This document shows, piece by piece, positions 48,115-64,000 of a DNA stretch of 64,000 nucleotides; positions within the stretch are counted from its first letter, which is position 1, and every line of letters begins with the position of its first letter. The notes under the pieces were generated by a model, which worked only from the letters and a program-made list of their open reading frames with translations, was not told the origin of the DNA and did not search any database. The stretch lies in NCBI RefSeq assembly GCF_019649055.1, contig NW_026570250.1, positions 1-64,000 of the forward strand, given 5' to 3'. The DNA is from Paramacrobiotus metropolitanus. Lineage: Eukaryota > Tardigrada > Eutardigrada > Parachela > Macrobiotidae. Both the position numbers and the translations under genes were made by a program.

Positions 48115-49200
48115 TTCTGCCTTTTGCAAGTGCATCTGACTTTGTCTTACTGTGTTGCATTAACGTACTCCCACGAATTCACCTGTATGCTGTCCATCAT
48201 CAACAGTCCATGTTGACAAAGTATTTTTTTAAATCTCTTTAGTTTTCTGCTGGAGCGGTGAATGCGTGTTGAACACAGACCGAATACGTGGGAATGCGCT
48301 AACATGCTGCAAGAAGCTGCAGTAAATCAGTCATGAAGGCGAGATAAGCGAGGGAAAATACTTTAGGAATAAAGGCAGAATACAGGTAGTGTAAGTGAGA
48401 GTACGCCGTACGGGCACACTCTGAAGGCATATCAATCTCGCCCCTATGACAAAGTACCTTTGGCATTCAGCAGTAATCCCAATTATTCCATCGGTATTCC
48501 ATATAGCTGTAGACATGACTGTAGCTTCCATTTAATGTGTTCCGGTATTCTCCGTATTCCGCATGTATTCACCAGCGTGTTCTTGGTTTTCATAAATAAA
48601 AAATTAGGAAACGCCTTGAATTCGGGCAGAGTGCTTGCGGAATACGTGATAATACCTCGATATTAAAGCGCATGAATGCTGTCTAAGCGGTTCACCATTT
48701 CTGTTCTGACCAGCTCACCACGAGCGTAGCATGACTAGACACATGTATCGGAAGATGCCCATTCATACATATTTCTAAACCTGATTTTAGTTTTTCGTCC
48801 GTTCGTACGGGACGTACTAATAAAGTTAAGCCTGCGATCCGGCCGCACAGTGAGTTTGTGTTTCTTTATTCTGGCAATCGTAATCATAGCTGCTTCGTGA
48901 CCTTACGTCTAGCTCCCTGGAAGTGCTGTATAAGCAATCCAGGTGAGATGCTTTAAGTGCATCGTCGAAACTACACTAAAAAAGACTGCAACAATACATA
49001 AATGTTAAATAATTAATAAGTTGTTAGTACGGTAGGAATGCAAGGGGAATAGGTATTAGGAAGGGATACCGGCTGATTGGCAGAGAACAGTGAAATCAAA
49101 TTATAGCGGACATAAGATTACAACCAAAATATTTACAGATACATGGAATACAGTAGCACAAAAGGGTATCGGTTTCTTCCGTGGTACGAACAGGGTGACA
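48115..49200. other. Intergenic region, no gene recognised
   Basis: No coding signal. A stretch at about 48815-48890, with AATAAAG and then TTTCTTTATTCTGG, looks like the end of a retroelement or a polyadenylated transcript, but no long terminal repeat partner is visible. Confidence 0.4.
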
Positions 49201-49202
49201 TC

Positions 49203-49420
49203 TAACCTTTAGTAATATTTAATGTTTTCACACCCCCAAAAAAACGTGAGTTCTTTACGCGGCGAACCTAAAAGGTCGCTGTGTTGACCTTTAATGACTT
49301 TAATTTTCTTCACCTACTCCAAGACCTGAGTTCAACCCGAGAAATCACTGTGGTCTGCACCCTCAGACCCCGGGGCATCTGACACCGCAAACCCGGAAGG
49401 TCACTGAGCTTTATTTTTCT
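49203..49420. repeat. Diverged second cluster of the palindromic repeat family
   Basis: The motifs ACGTGAGTTC, ACGCGGCGAACC, AAAAGGTCGCTGTGTTGACCTTT and later AACCCGGAAGGTCACTGAG repeat those of the 47.2 kb cluster with many substitutions. About three degenerate units can be traced. This shows the unit is dispersed as well as tandem. Confidence 0.6.
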
Positions 49421-51960
49421 CGGTTAACGCCGATTTCACAGCGAAAGCGGTTTGTAAACCTAGCTTACTTACCACTCCATATATTATACTATGTCGATGT
49501 ATTTTCTTTTACAACATGGTTTGTTTGGTCGTACAAGGAAGTGGGAGCAATTCAACCTAAACCTCAACAGTGGATAAAATTATATTACTGTCAATGCTAA
49601 TCATATTTTGTGGTAGCAGCATGATTTTAAAACCGCCGCCTTTGAAAAAATCAACATTTAAAATGCTTAATTAACGCTTTTTATGAGATAGCTTCTTTGG
49701 TTCCTTATGTAACGTTTCCCAAAATATGCGGTTTTCTATGTATTTTGATCTTTAAGTGATTTCAAGCATAATAATGATTTGCTGTATTTTGATAAAGTAT
49801 TAAGCGCACCTACTCTTCAACTACAAGTAAAAAAGATAAAACTTTAGGGTGCAAGAAATACTTCAACTTTGGTTCGCCCAAAAGGCTTAGGTTTTGTTCG
49901 TTGTAAAAAATATATTACATTCATCAGAATAATTGGATTTTCAAAAACTCAAGACGATGAACAAGTATTAAACCAAAGATAAGGGGCAGCTAAACACAGA
50001 ACGGCGCTTTAACCAGGATTTGATTTGCGTCAGGATGACATTCACAAACTATTTTCGTAGTATCGTAACAGGCCTGTATCGTTTGTCGACCAGCATCGTG
50101 TACAATTGAAAGTTTTATTGTACTGGTGACCATATCTTAAACTGTGCTGGTGCTACGTTACAAAGAATATATTCGTAAAATCCGAATTTAACGCCCATCT
50201 TTCTCTCAAAATCAATGTTAAAAGCGTCTCCCCGTGCGTACGAAATAGAAACGCTCACCCTCTTAGTTTATCACTCCGGGGCGTCAAATCAATTTCGGCG
50301 CACCCTGAATCATCGATTCTTGTCCTGATAATTTTAGTGTTTACAGATCAGTGCGTTTGATAACAATAATATCTTTCTCGTTTAAGCTGCGATATCATAG
50401 GCGCGTCACTTAAATATGTTAAATATGCCCCATCCCCTCGTACTAAATGCACATCGCGGCTTTAAGCATCCCTCTCCCGAAACTCGTAAAAAAATCAAAA
50501 CCCAATGCGTTTAATTTAGAATTTACAGCAACTGCATCTTTCGATACTTTATCATAAACTGCTTTCGCCGTACAAACTGTTAAGAAACGAGTACTATCAA
50601 CGCAGAGAATGCCGCGCTTACTTATTGAGTTACGATATTACTAGAAGTCCGCCGGCTTTTTAGGTTTAAAAATCTAGCCGCGATTTGTAAGGTACCGTAC
50701 AGCATGCGATTTTAACGATAAAACAATATAAAAAGTGTTATGAACACAACGCTACTCAGACAAACTCGCCGAACTCCTAAACCTGACTGACCCTGAGTTT
50801 AACTCCTGTTTCTGATGGAGGAGTTGTTCCTGTTTTTTTTGCTGTTCACCAATGCAACTTTCAGTGGCCCTATTTGACCAGGACAGGGAGAATCGAGACC
50901 CAACCCATCAAATTTTCGTAAAATCCACTGAGATCCGCTTAAAAGTAAATTTCCTTCAGTGCATTAGGAATTTATTTGGATCAAACTGGTTTCTGTAAGG
51001 ACAATACCTTGGCTACATTTTTCACTTAAGCCGGCATTTCGTGTTGCGCCTGTTGCGCAGCAAAACTGGTAACAAAACAGCGAAAAACGAAGTACGTAGC
51101 TAAAAAACTGTATTCTTACAGTAAGCTCTCAAAATTTGCTGACCTTATAGCTCAATCGGCGCAATCACCGTGCCAACTAACATTTTCCTGTTGGTAATAT
51201 GTAATGGCAATTTTCTTCCTGAACCAGTCAAAGGTATTCGAACATGACGCACGTAAAAAAATTACGAAAAGATTCTGACTTCATCAAGCTGGGATACAAT
51301 AATTACACAGTTTCATCTGGCCTTACTTTTATCAAGCACGGTTTGTTTTCCTGAAACAAGGTTTATTGTTTTGGTTAGTCACAAAGATTGCTTATCGAAG
51401 TGAGTCTGAACAATTCGCGATGCGATAAGTGATTCATGAGAAATAAACCGAAAACGAAGGCTGAGATTTTTTCAGCCACCCGTTCAACTCACTTTCCTTA
51501 AGCGCCTAAATTGACCAATTCACATATTAAACCACGTGGTAAGCTAGTCACGTGGTTTCCGTCTCGCATTCGCAGCAGGTGTAGATTACTGTATATTACA
51601 CAGCTGCATCAATGCTTTTGACACTACCGAAAATCGTTAGGATTCTGAATATTGTTTCATAAAAAATACTGTTTATTGCACTGTACTTAATAACTTGCTA
51701 GTTTCAACTAAAAATGTGAGTAGAGGAGTCAGCCAACCAGATCATTCGCGAGACAAAGATTTAAATGCGTCTACCAGCACGGACCATGCTGACTGCTGAC
51801 AACTACCACTTTCCAGTTTCCACATATCTGTCAAACAAAGTGCGATCACTATTTTTGATTGCCTCACGTTAATTAGCTGACTGCAAATTTATTTGCGAAT
51901 TACAAAACATTATTACAATTAAAGTATATCAGCTAAAGCAAAATCTGCTTTCATTTTTCA
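49421..51960. other. AT-rich gene-poor stretch
   Basis: No gene, RNA gene or repeat family was recognised over this interval. No open frame of note occurs on either strand. A phrase resembling a tRNA A box (TAGCTCAATCGG, about 51147-51158) has no matching B box. Confidence 0.45.
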
Positions 51961-52481
51961 TTTGTGCTCAGAAAAACGTTATGGGTATGGCTCGGTGTGC
52001 ACTGTGCAGTGTGGCGATGTGCAAGGCCCAGAAAAAAGATCCACTGCACGCTTCCATTGCTTTCCTGCTGTTCGCGGAAATTCGTCCGCGTACATTTTTG
52101 TAGATTTGTCCTGGGGTTTCAGATATAACGATAGCATAGCTAAATTGCCACCCCGCGATTCGGAACCTGCTGCATCCAGAAAAACAACAAATCCACCATG
52201 AGCAAGCTGCCTTACTCGACGAAACTCGGCTGTGGACGAATCAGGCGGTTCAAGCCTGTATATCAAACGAGAAAATTCCCTGATGCAGTTTCCAATAATA
52301 TCCAGCTATCAGGGCCCTTAACCATTTAAAAAAATCTAAAATCCCTTTTTAAGATCAGAAAGAAAAAGTGAAAAGCAGTAAAATACACAGCAAATGCAGG
52401 ATCAGTCCGCACAATCTACACCTGCTGGACGACAAGCGAACCACGTGACAATCGACCAATAGAATGCTAGTCCGTCCTATA

Positions 52482-52525
52482 TGTGAATTGGTCAATTATA
52501 TGTGAATTGAATTGGTCGGATTGTC
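52482..52525. repeat. Short tandem duplication of ATATGTGAATTG
   Basis: TATATGTGAATTGGTCAAT is followed by TATATGTGAATTGAATTGG, about 20 bp apart. It lies directly upstream of the retroelement fragment. Confidence 0.6.
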
Positions 52526-52534
52526 TGCACGCAA

Positions 52535-52950
52535 TAACAAGTGGCCAGACGGCATGACCTTGATTCCTGTGCGGGAGGGTAAAGCGCTTGTGTGGGACGC
52601 GACCTGCTGGGATACTGTGGCGGTGTCTCATGTGCATGCCAGCTCGAAGAAAGCGGGAAGTGTAGCACAACTGGCCGAAGCAAGCAAGCGTCGGACATAC
52701 GATTTCATCGAAGAAATGGGATATCTGTTTTACCCGCTGGCAGTCGAGACGTTCGGGACTTTCGGAATGCCTTTTGCCGAGCTGATCCGTTTCGTCGGCC
52801 GAAAGATCCGTGAAGTTACAGGCGAACCTCGATCTACCGCCTTTTTTAAGACAACGATTTAGTTTAGCTGTAATCCGTGGAAATGCTGCAGCTGTTTTTG
52901 GTACACTGCCTGCACGTCCGAAGGCCACGAGTGGCTATAACGATTTTGGA
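52535..52950 (+). pseudogene. C-terminal remnant of a reverse-transcriptase-type retrotransposon protein
   Basis: The frame at 52512-52862 holds WPDGMTLIPVREGKALVWDAT, then HASSKKAGSVAQLAEASKRR, YLFYPLAVETFGTFG, and VGRKIREVTGEPRSTAF. After a frame change at the run of T near 52845-52850, FLRQRFSLAVIRGNAAAVFG continues in the next frame. I recall this arrangement at the end of invertebrate retrotransposon polyproteins. The PD...D-x-T pattern resembles a PD-(D/E)XK nuclease core. The rest of the element, including the polymerase, is absent. The family name is from memory and is the least certain part. Confidence 0.5.
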
Positions 52951-53671
52951 TGCTTTTTTAATGTTTAAATTCGATCATTTTTATTAGTGTAAATCAGCGC
53001 AGGCATGTTGTTATGTATACTGGCTGTTGTCGATAAAGAAGAAAAAGCGAAAAAAAAAACAGCATCTACAGACCAATGATTTCAATTTCTCGTTTTTACA
53101 CATCCAAACCTTAACACCGCCGCCCGCTTGCCCTAAGGGCGGTTACGACCTTATACTAGTGTAACATTATGTACAAACTGCTTTTGTAACATTCATTCTT
53201 TTTATAGCTGAGCATATAAAACTTGGAAGTCTATCCAATTTTTCTTGAGAAACAGTAAAAAACGATAAAAAGTTGGATTTGCGGGTCAACGTATATATTG
53301 TTCAATACGCGTTGATTGGAAAGTGAACAGTCTCGCATGTCCGACTTCGCGGAACAGAATTCGAAGTGGCTTTTTTAAAAAGTCTAACCCGAATGAAATA
53401 CTGCAAAGACTGCCGAAATACGTCACAAGATGCATAAGCCTTTAAGAATAGAAACTTATTTGGTAATTTCTTAATGCATGATCGGCAGCAGCATCAGTAC
53501 GCGGCATGAACATTGAGTTTAAATATGAAACTTCACAGCAAGTCACAACTAAAAAGTAATACTGTTACAATCCGTCGGGGTTACAAACTTACAATATGCA
53601 TTGCAAACTCCTTTTAAGTATAAAGTTCATCAAAAACTTTAAGAAAGACTATGGAGCACGCTATCACAAAA
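52951..53671. other. Intergenic region, 3' of the GPCR gene
   Basis: It should hold the 3' untranslated region of the GPCR at its upper end. No other gene is visible. Confidence 0.45.
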
Positions 53672-56600
53672 TTAACAGATCGTGCTGACCGTTGTGCAAG
53701 CGCTACTATTGCTGCTAGTACTGGTGAGAGCGGCTAATGGCACTGCATTTCGGGATCTTTTTGGCCTGCGGAAGAAGCATAGGTTTATGCGTTCAACTGC
53801 CGCGCCGGTGCGTTCTTTAAGGGCCCGTAGTCGCTGTGGAATCAATCGGGATTGCTCACGGAATTTTCGCGACAGAGCATAATAGAGTAAAAAATTAATC
53901 GAATAGTTGGAGAATAGAATTATTCGTATGATGGGCCGAGCAATAAGCGCCGCATCTACTGTGAGAAAAAATGTGCAGTATGGTGAGGACGCAGCTAATC
54001 GGATGCACTGGTACACAACCTGCAATTGGGCAAAAACGAATAATATATGGATTGTATCGATAAATATAGATACAAGTAATATATACCTATGTATCTGTAC
54101 TGTATGTTGCCTCACGTGCACAATTAATTAATACATAATTATTGCAGTTCAGTAATATCGTTTTTTGGTGACATACTATATACGGTAGTGAGACTTACAT
54201 GTGGACAGTGTGTTAAAAAATACACTACAAGGCATCCAACCAACAGCCTTGTGCCTGTCCGTTCCTTACTGGAATGCCGCTTCCGGTGCGTACGAAGCTG
54301 CGAATCTTTTCCGTTGGAAAAATAGCCTGTTGCTTGTTGTTGAAACAATATTAAAATCAGATGTGCGTTGATCAGAAGAAGTGCCGCAAATTTTGCCACG
54401 GTCATGGCTACCTAAAAAACAACGGCGTAAGAAAGGCAATAAAATACTGCATAGTCACACAGAAGCAGATATTTTGCAATGATGCAGCAACCTAATGTAG
54501 TGATATGTGGTACCGTTGACTGCCTTCATTAAATTCTTTGGGTCAACAACAATAAACACTTCTTCATAACTGCAAACGAACAAGGCGATGGTGGCAGCAA
54601 TGCTGCAATACTATTGCAATATTACGCTACCCGAAGAAACCTAAATTCTCAGAAAATAATTTTTGTAATTTTATTATATAATTATGGAAGAGCGGAAGAA
54701 ACTCGATACTGATATCTCTACTTGTATGACTACGTGCTTAATGTTACGCTGTTGTACAGTAAAGTAGCGAGAAGAATCAAGTAGCAAAGTATATTATATA
54801 AATTTGTGGATTCTAGTTTTATGCATTAAAGTACTGGTACACTACTGCCTGTCAGCCACATTCTGTAAAAATTATATATTAAAAAATAATATTCTGACAC
54901 TGAAGGGTACCAGTTTAGCCGACGGAGTTCATCTTTCAGCCTGTTTTTGTCTTCAGGCAAAAGGATTTCTGCTTTTTGACATTGACCAAATACTTGTATG
55001 TGTTCTTTCACAGAAATTCGTTTTTACAAATGTTGCTATAAGGAATTCGACCAAACAGCCTGAAGCAGTATGAACATGCAGTTACCGATCCAAAAAACCT
55101 CAAGCAACGTAAACGCAGGTAATGGGCAGGGAGAACGTCCTCTAGTAAACATTATGACGAGTATAGTACCTAATGCCTAAATATTACGTACTATTACCTA
55201 CCGAAGAAGCGATAAGTTTGAAATTGAAAAAACAGACGTGTATGCTTTAAATTAGTGCAAAGTTTCAAAATTACGATTTATGGAATACTTGGGCTAGCAC
55301 ACGATGACGCCCATGTTGTAGCAATTTCATGTGCGACCCAAAAACATTAACGTACTGTGGAATTGCGGCGAGAAACGATAACTTGAAGTATTACCATCGG
55401 ACACCACTAGCAAAATCCGAGGAAAATAAAAAATTCAGCATTTTGTACTTGCATAATATGGGCAACCAGAATAGCGCTAAAACCGCGCTGTTATGTCGGT
55501 GAAAGCCTGACAGATCTCACCGAATACGGGATACCTCACGAGTCAGTATTCCCATCCCGTAGCTCCTTGCCACTAAAAAAGTTACAGTCAGCTAAGAGCG
55601 AAAGTTACTATTATTTTAAAATTCATATAATACCTAACTTCTTAATTCGCAGTATTATACACTGGTGTGCCATATGCCACCAAAGCGTAAGTGTACAGCT
55701 TGCATTAATTGTATAAGGTCACTCTACCTATTCTGATGCCTGTATAGGCTGTATTCTACTTCATTTCCTTTATTATATAAGGCGTCACTAAAGTATAGCG
55801 TAACAGAAATTTCACTATTCCTTTTTCGACCACCCCAACCTTTTTGTGACCTTTAGCCGTGTATTGTTCATGGACGGGCAACGCCAACCGGCCCCTTCCC
55901 TACTTCCTATACTCGCTATACGACCGGAATACTCGAATTACGCGTCGACGCTAATAACAATTTCCTTCGTTGCGTTTGCTCCATTTGCTCCTTAATTAAT
56001 AATTACTACTATGATTTTTACGATAGTTGTTACATTCTTAAACTTACATCGAGGATATTGTGATAGAAATGCCACAACGTAATCCATTCAGGGCGAAATT
56101 TGTGGTACGGTTGGCCGTCGTTGGGATCTTGAACACGCCAGTAGAAAAAATACACCGCATTCTCTACCGTAAAGGTGAGAGCCGCGATCAGTAAGCAGAT
56201 GACAATGATGACCGCTGTCCGCCGGCGAATAGCGCGCCCGCCATTCTCTCGGTCTTTGGAGGACTTTGTGCGAAGCGCTGCACCGGAAATGGTTTTCATG
56301 TCCAGTACCCTCGAAGTGCCGGATATGTTCCATGGCTGGTCATCGGACGATGTGGATGAGGTGGCTGATACCGGTTCATGGCTTTGACCGACTGACTCTT
56401 TGGCGACTGACTCTTTGGCAGTTCTGAAGGAGTAGGCCAAGTGTCGGAATGATCTCAGCCGTTCAATGGAAAAGGCGATCAGTACCCTAATAAATTAAAA
56501 AATTCCTTGTCTAGTCCACCCTAGACTATGATTATTGCAGGAGTACTTATTGTGTGAATCGGCAACTAATTTTTCAAGTAGGAAGCACTTCATGAAAAAT

Positions 56601-57730
56601 TAGATGTCAAGTACGACAATATACTGTTTCGACAGGTTGTTGGCAAAAGCACTGTTATAATAATGCCGTAACACTGACCAGTCCGAAAAGGTTATGGACG
56701 CATCCGACCACCACTGTTGTGCTCCATAGAAATTCTTGAATCCTAATGCAAGGTCACTGTTTTCTCCCCATTGTATGTTTTGGACGTATTCCGCTAGATA
56801 CCTGGGGACTTGCAACCACCTGCGTTGCAAAATTTGTATTTAACGTTAGTGGCAGAAAACTTCTGCACCTGTTGAATTATATTTGTTTGTAATAACTGCA
56901 TTTATAAAATTTGCATTGTTGTACTATTTGTATTTTCAAACATTAAAATAACCTCTGAAGGGATCGCACCCATCTGTAACAGCCTGTAAGCAGATCTAGA
57001 ATGCTCCTACAAGTGCAAATGTGCAATACGTGTCGCATACTAAATATACGAGTAGCTAATCGTAAGTCTTATTATTTACTTCTACTGTATATCAACAGTC
57101 ATTATTAACAGTACTCATTACGGTACGAAAGGAATCCGAATACTGTATCGTATTTTAACTATAAAAATATTATACGTGCTTACATACATCAGTATTAGAT
57201 CGGATATCGCCATCGCCAGAAGAAAAACTTTTGTGGCTTTGGAAACCATGTGGGCATTTCCCGTTCGAGGGGATGGCCGCTCGCAGGTCATTACAATAAT
57301 GTTCAACAAATTTCCAATAGTGCACACAACCACCAGGACCGGCAATCCTGTGGAAGTAGTAATACATTAATATTCGCAATACATTGATGCACTTTTTTCG
57401 CATGCAGGAAGAGATTCGAACCTGTACCGGTGCTTACTCGTGTTTAGTCGTGTATACGCACCACATGCATATGAAATTAAAGTCCTTTATAAACGCACAG
57501 TTCAATAACGCTACCAAAACTTTTGTAGCATTAAGCAGTGATGCTGTAGATGTAAAAAGCGATAAAAAAACAAAGGATAGAAAAGCAACTGTGCGTTTAA
57601 GCCATATAATTAAGTGCTAACATTGTAATGGTTTACTCAACTTACCGACAATTTCCAGCCAGAAAATGTCATCGGTTTTTCTGACTGTAACATTCTGTGT
57701 ACGATTGCAGGAATCGGTAAAACTGTACAT
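53672..57730 (-). CDS. Class A (rhodopsin-like) G protein-coupled receptor, peptide-receptor type
   Basis: Six exons give 476 residues in one frame: 57646-57730, 57188-57347, 56634-56819, 56048-56486, 54199-54411 and 53672-54019. The N-terminus MYSFTDSCNRTQNVT has two N-glycosylation sites. TM1 holds GNLLN (Asn41), TM2 LLAMAISDLILM (Asp78), TM3 ends SIERLRS (Arg153 replaces the DRY Arg), and TM4 is TAVIIVICLLIAALTF. TM6 reads RLLVGCLVVYFLTHCPH and TM7 FSNYSINFLLYYALSRKFRE. The TM7 form resembles invertebrate FMRFamide-type receptors; the ligand is unknown. Extracellular loop 1 (about 45 residues) and intracellular loop 2 (about 80 residues) are unusually long. No Cys occurs in extracellular loop 1/TM3 start or in loop 2, so the standard disulfide is missing. 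The exon 3 donor (GTCGAA) is weak, so that junction is the least certain. Confidence 0.85.
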
Positions 57731-59500
57731 AATATACAGGAAGGCTAATCCGAAGATTTATGACGCTACATTTATGCAGCTGTTTGCAACGAACGCCTTA
57801 TCGATTTCGAACTAAAGAACCGTTAAAAAACTTAAGGACCATGAGCACCGAGTTGGAGAAGTGAAATTCAAGTGAATGCGATTATTCAGTTGCTTATCAA
57901 ATGATGACTTTTCTGCTAGGAAATATCTCATGAAACAGACGGTGTGTGACTTATACAATTCGTCGTTGTATTAATTAACAGCCGTCTGCCGTAAACACGA
58001 AAGCAGCAGGTTTATAGTGCGGCAACTGAAATACTTGTATAATTCAATGACGAACGGAAATCGGCGCATAATGGCCGTAGCCAGTATTTTCGCAATTAAA
58101 CCACCATTGCCATAGGCAAAGATAAAATAAATTCTTTTATTTATGAAGTACATTACTCGGAAGGCTGTTCCCGCTATGAAAAAACCAGACCCGGAGTACA
58201 GTTCTATATTGGTCTAGAGCATTGCGTACTGCATGTGTGTATAATAACAAAAGGGTTATTGATGAACCTTTTCACACGGTGCTAACAAAACGTTCCCGGT
58301 CATTTCTTCCGTCTAATGAGCCCAGTTCATACAATACGTCTTGGGACAGCCAACCAGCACAAAAACGAAGACGCTATATTAACACCATCATAATCTTTTT
58401 CTTCATTCCTAACGTGACAGCAATAAGGACGTACGCAATCGTAACTTTTATATCACTTCGCCATTTTAATGTGCGTATTTTGCAAAGCATGTGGACGTAG
58501 TCGAAAACCGGTTTATTTTGCATGAATTCGCACCAGAGCAAAAGAAAGAAGACGTTTTGGTTAGATAGGCAGACGGGTTGTGATCTCAGAAATAATATTA
58601 TTATTGAATATATACAATGGCGAGAACGGTGAAATTATTATATAGTGAAAACATTGTTCAGACGCCGAGCCATACATGTACCGATTAGAAAACGATCTTG
58701 TGGTGATTCCTGATAACTGGCACAGACCTCGAACAATCGCACTACAGAACCAATCAAACCTCGGATTATGTACGAGTGTACGACACAGGAACAACGGAAC
58801 GCAGCAGACCGGTAGCAGTGTCCGCTCAGCACAGCCATTCAAGACAATTAAAATCAATAGTTGTAAGACAAGGAAGATTCCCGAGAATTCCCAGGATGGC
58901 TGAATTTTCAAGATTTCTGATTTGGCTGCCAAACAGATAACCATGCACATTAGTAAGCACTAAACAGCCAATACCAATGCCTGGAAAAATAGTGGTTTGC
59001 ATTCGTTTTACCGTCCACGCACGAGTACGCATAGTTCTATACCGTATCGGTATTTCGATTCTTGTACTACGACACACTTGAACACAGTATTCTTACCACC
59101 TGATAGTAAGATGCGCGAAGCTTTTCAAGGTCTCATCCCAGTTCAGTCAAGATTTTTTATGAATTAAATACGCGTACGTACGCCACGCACGCGTCAATTT
59201 TTTAACGTTGACCTTCTTTAATGTTAATAGACCTAAAATAGTTGTAGTTCTTTTGTAAAAAACATGGAATTGTAGAAGCCGGCCACTGATAAAAAAGATA
59301 CAGTACTCAACATCTATAAAAACGATCAAATATGGCTAAGCTGCAAAAAGAGACCACGTATAAAAATTATAAACTGCAATGCTTGACCCATAACAAACGC
59401 TTGAAAGGGCATTTGAAAGAATGAAAACAAAAATTCACAAAACGGCGGCAATTACGTATACGACGCGTAACGCTAACAGGACGAGGAAACTGAAGCAAGT
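57731..59500. other. Intergenic region between GPCR and PAK genes
   Basis: It holds the GPCR promoter side and the PAK 3' untranslated region. The 129-codon minus-strand frame at 58561-58950 has no domain or family resemblance, and splice signals do not join it to either gene. I do not call a gene here. Confidence 0.45.
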
Positions 59501-63434
<3,934 letters not shown>

Positions 63435-64000
63435 TTTTTATTGATGATTCATGCACGACCTCACGTCAGTACTTGAAGGTTGACACAGTTTTCCACCACT
63501 TAAGTTAACGACAGCAGAGGCTACAGCCCACAAAATCACAACAAATAAATATGAAAAGCAGTTAACATTAGCCAATAGAAGCTCAACCACGGTCAATCCG
63601 GTTGCGAAACAAACCTAATTACATGTAGTCAGTCAGTCGTGCTACAGATGGCCATCAGCGTACAAACGATGATTATTCAATAGGCACCACAGGCCACACT
63701 GTGGGCAGTAATTAATAATTATTATCAAAGTCAAGTTCAAAGCCAAATAAGAAAGCTGCCAAATTCGCAGGAAAATCTGAATAATTATCAATGTCAATTA
63801 GAGGGTCTCTAAAGCAGCAGCAGGAACTGAGGAACAAACGATAATAGGTAGAAGTAATTTACGTATCAGCAACTGTTAACAGATAACGGACCGCTTCCGT
63901 AGAAATCGACGATTTCATAGAACGGTACCAACATCGAACAGGACTGCACCAGATGAAAACCCACAAGTGAATCACACTTTTCACAGATCAAATGGCAAAT
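63435..64000. other. Upstream region of the PAK gene
   Basis: No coding sequence was recognised. It should contain the PAK leader and promoter. I see no clear TATA box at a suitable distance from the start codon at 63434. Confidence 0.4.

Noticed and set aside
48780-48910. Possible LTR end (AATAAAG followed by a T-rich stretch)
   Set aside because: No second LTR, primer-binding site or coding domains nearby, and no clear TG...CA borders.
51130-51200. tRNA A-box-like phrase TAGCTCAATCGG
   Set aside because: No B box within tRNA distance and no acceptor stem.
57375-57450. tRNA gene suggested by a B-box-like phrase (GGTTCGAATCTC on the minus strand)
   Set aside because: The T stem does not pair (ACAGG against CTCTT), and there is no A box or acceptor stem upstream.
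58561-58950. 129-codon minus-strand frame with hydrophobic stretches
   Set aside because: No homologous domain, no splice link to PAK or the GPCR, and residue order looks like translated AT-rich DNA.

Overview
The window is eukaryotic and almost certainly from a tardigrade (probably a eutardigrade). The diagnostic gene is an intact cytosolic abundant heat-soluble (CAHS) protein gene at 31.3-32.2 kb, a family known only from tardigrades. The other recognisable genes are conserved metazoan genes with short GT-AG introns. The background is AT-rich and coding exons are more GC-rich.

Layout. 0-0.5 kb: a possible minus-strand coding segment with 15-residue repeats that runs off the left edge. 2.3-3.1 kb: a frameshifted inhibitor-of-apoptosis (BIR-BIR-RING) pseudogene that still has a TATA box and initiator. 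3.29-29.84 kb: one GC-rich satellite array of about 26.5 kb, built from roughly 50-bp monomers, 133-bp modules and kilobase-scale higher-order duplications. 31.3-32.2 kb: the CAHS gene (+). 34.4-37.1 kb: a divergent pair, mitochondrial ATP synthase OSCP (-) and V-ATPase proteolipid c'' (+). 38.4-42.1 kb: muscleblind (-). 43.9-46.5 kb: ATG4 cysteine protease (-). 46.6-53.6 kb: a gene-poor stretch with palindromic tandem repeats, a pogo-like miniature element and a decayed retrotransposon fragment. 53.7-57.7 kb: an unusual class A GPCR (-). 59.5-63.4 kb: p21-activated kinase (-).

For the multi-exon genes I joined exons by splice sites and reading phase. Each gives one uninterrupted frame: 207 aa for V-ATPase c'', 544 aa for muscleblind, 390 aa for ATG4, 476 aa for the GPCR and 541 aa for PAK. 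The genes do not form one pathway. They are a typical mixed metazoan neighbourhood (proton-pumping ATPases, RNA processing, autophagy, signalling) beside a stress-protection gene and a large satellite block.

The most unusual items are the Cys/His-rich duplicated N-terminus on the CAHS protein, the hierarchical satellite that ends about 1.5 kb from the CAHS gene, the GPCR without the canonical extracellular disulfide, and the self-palindromic repeat family at 47.2 and 49.2 kb.
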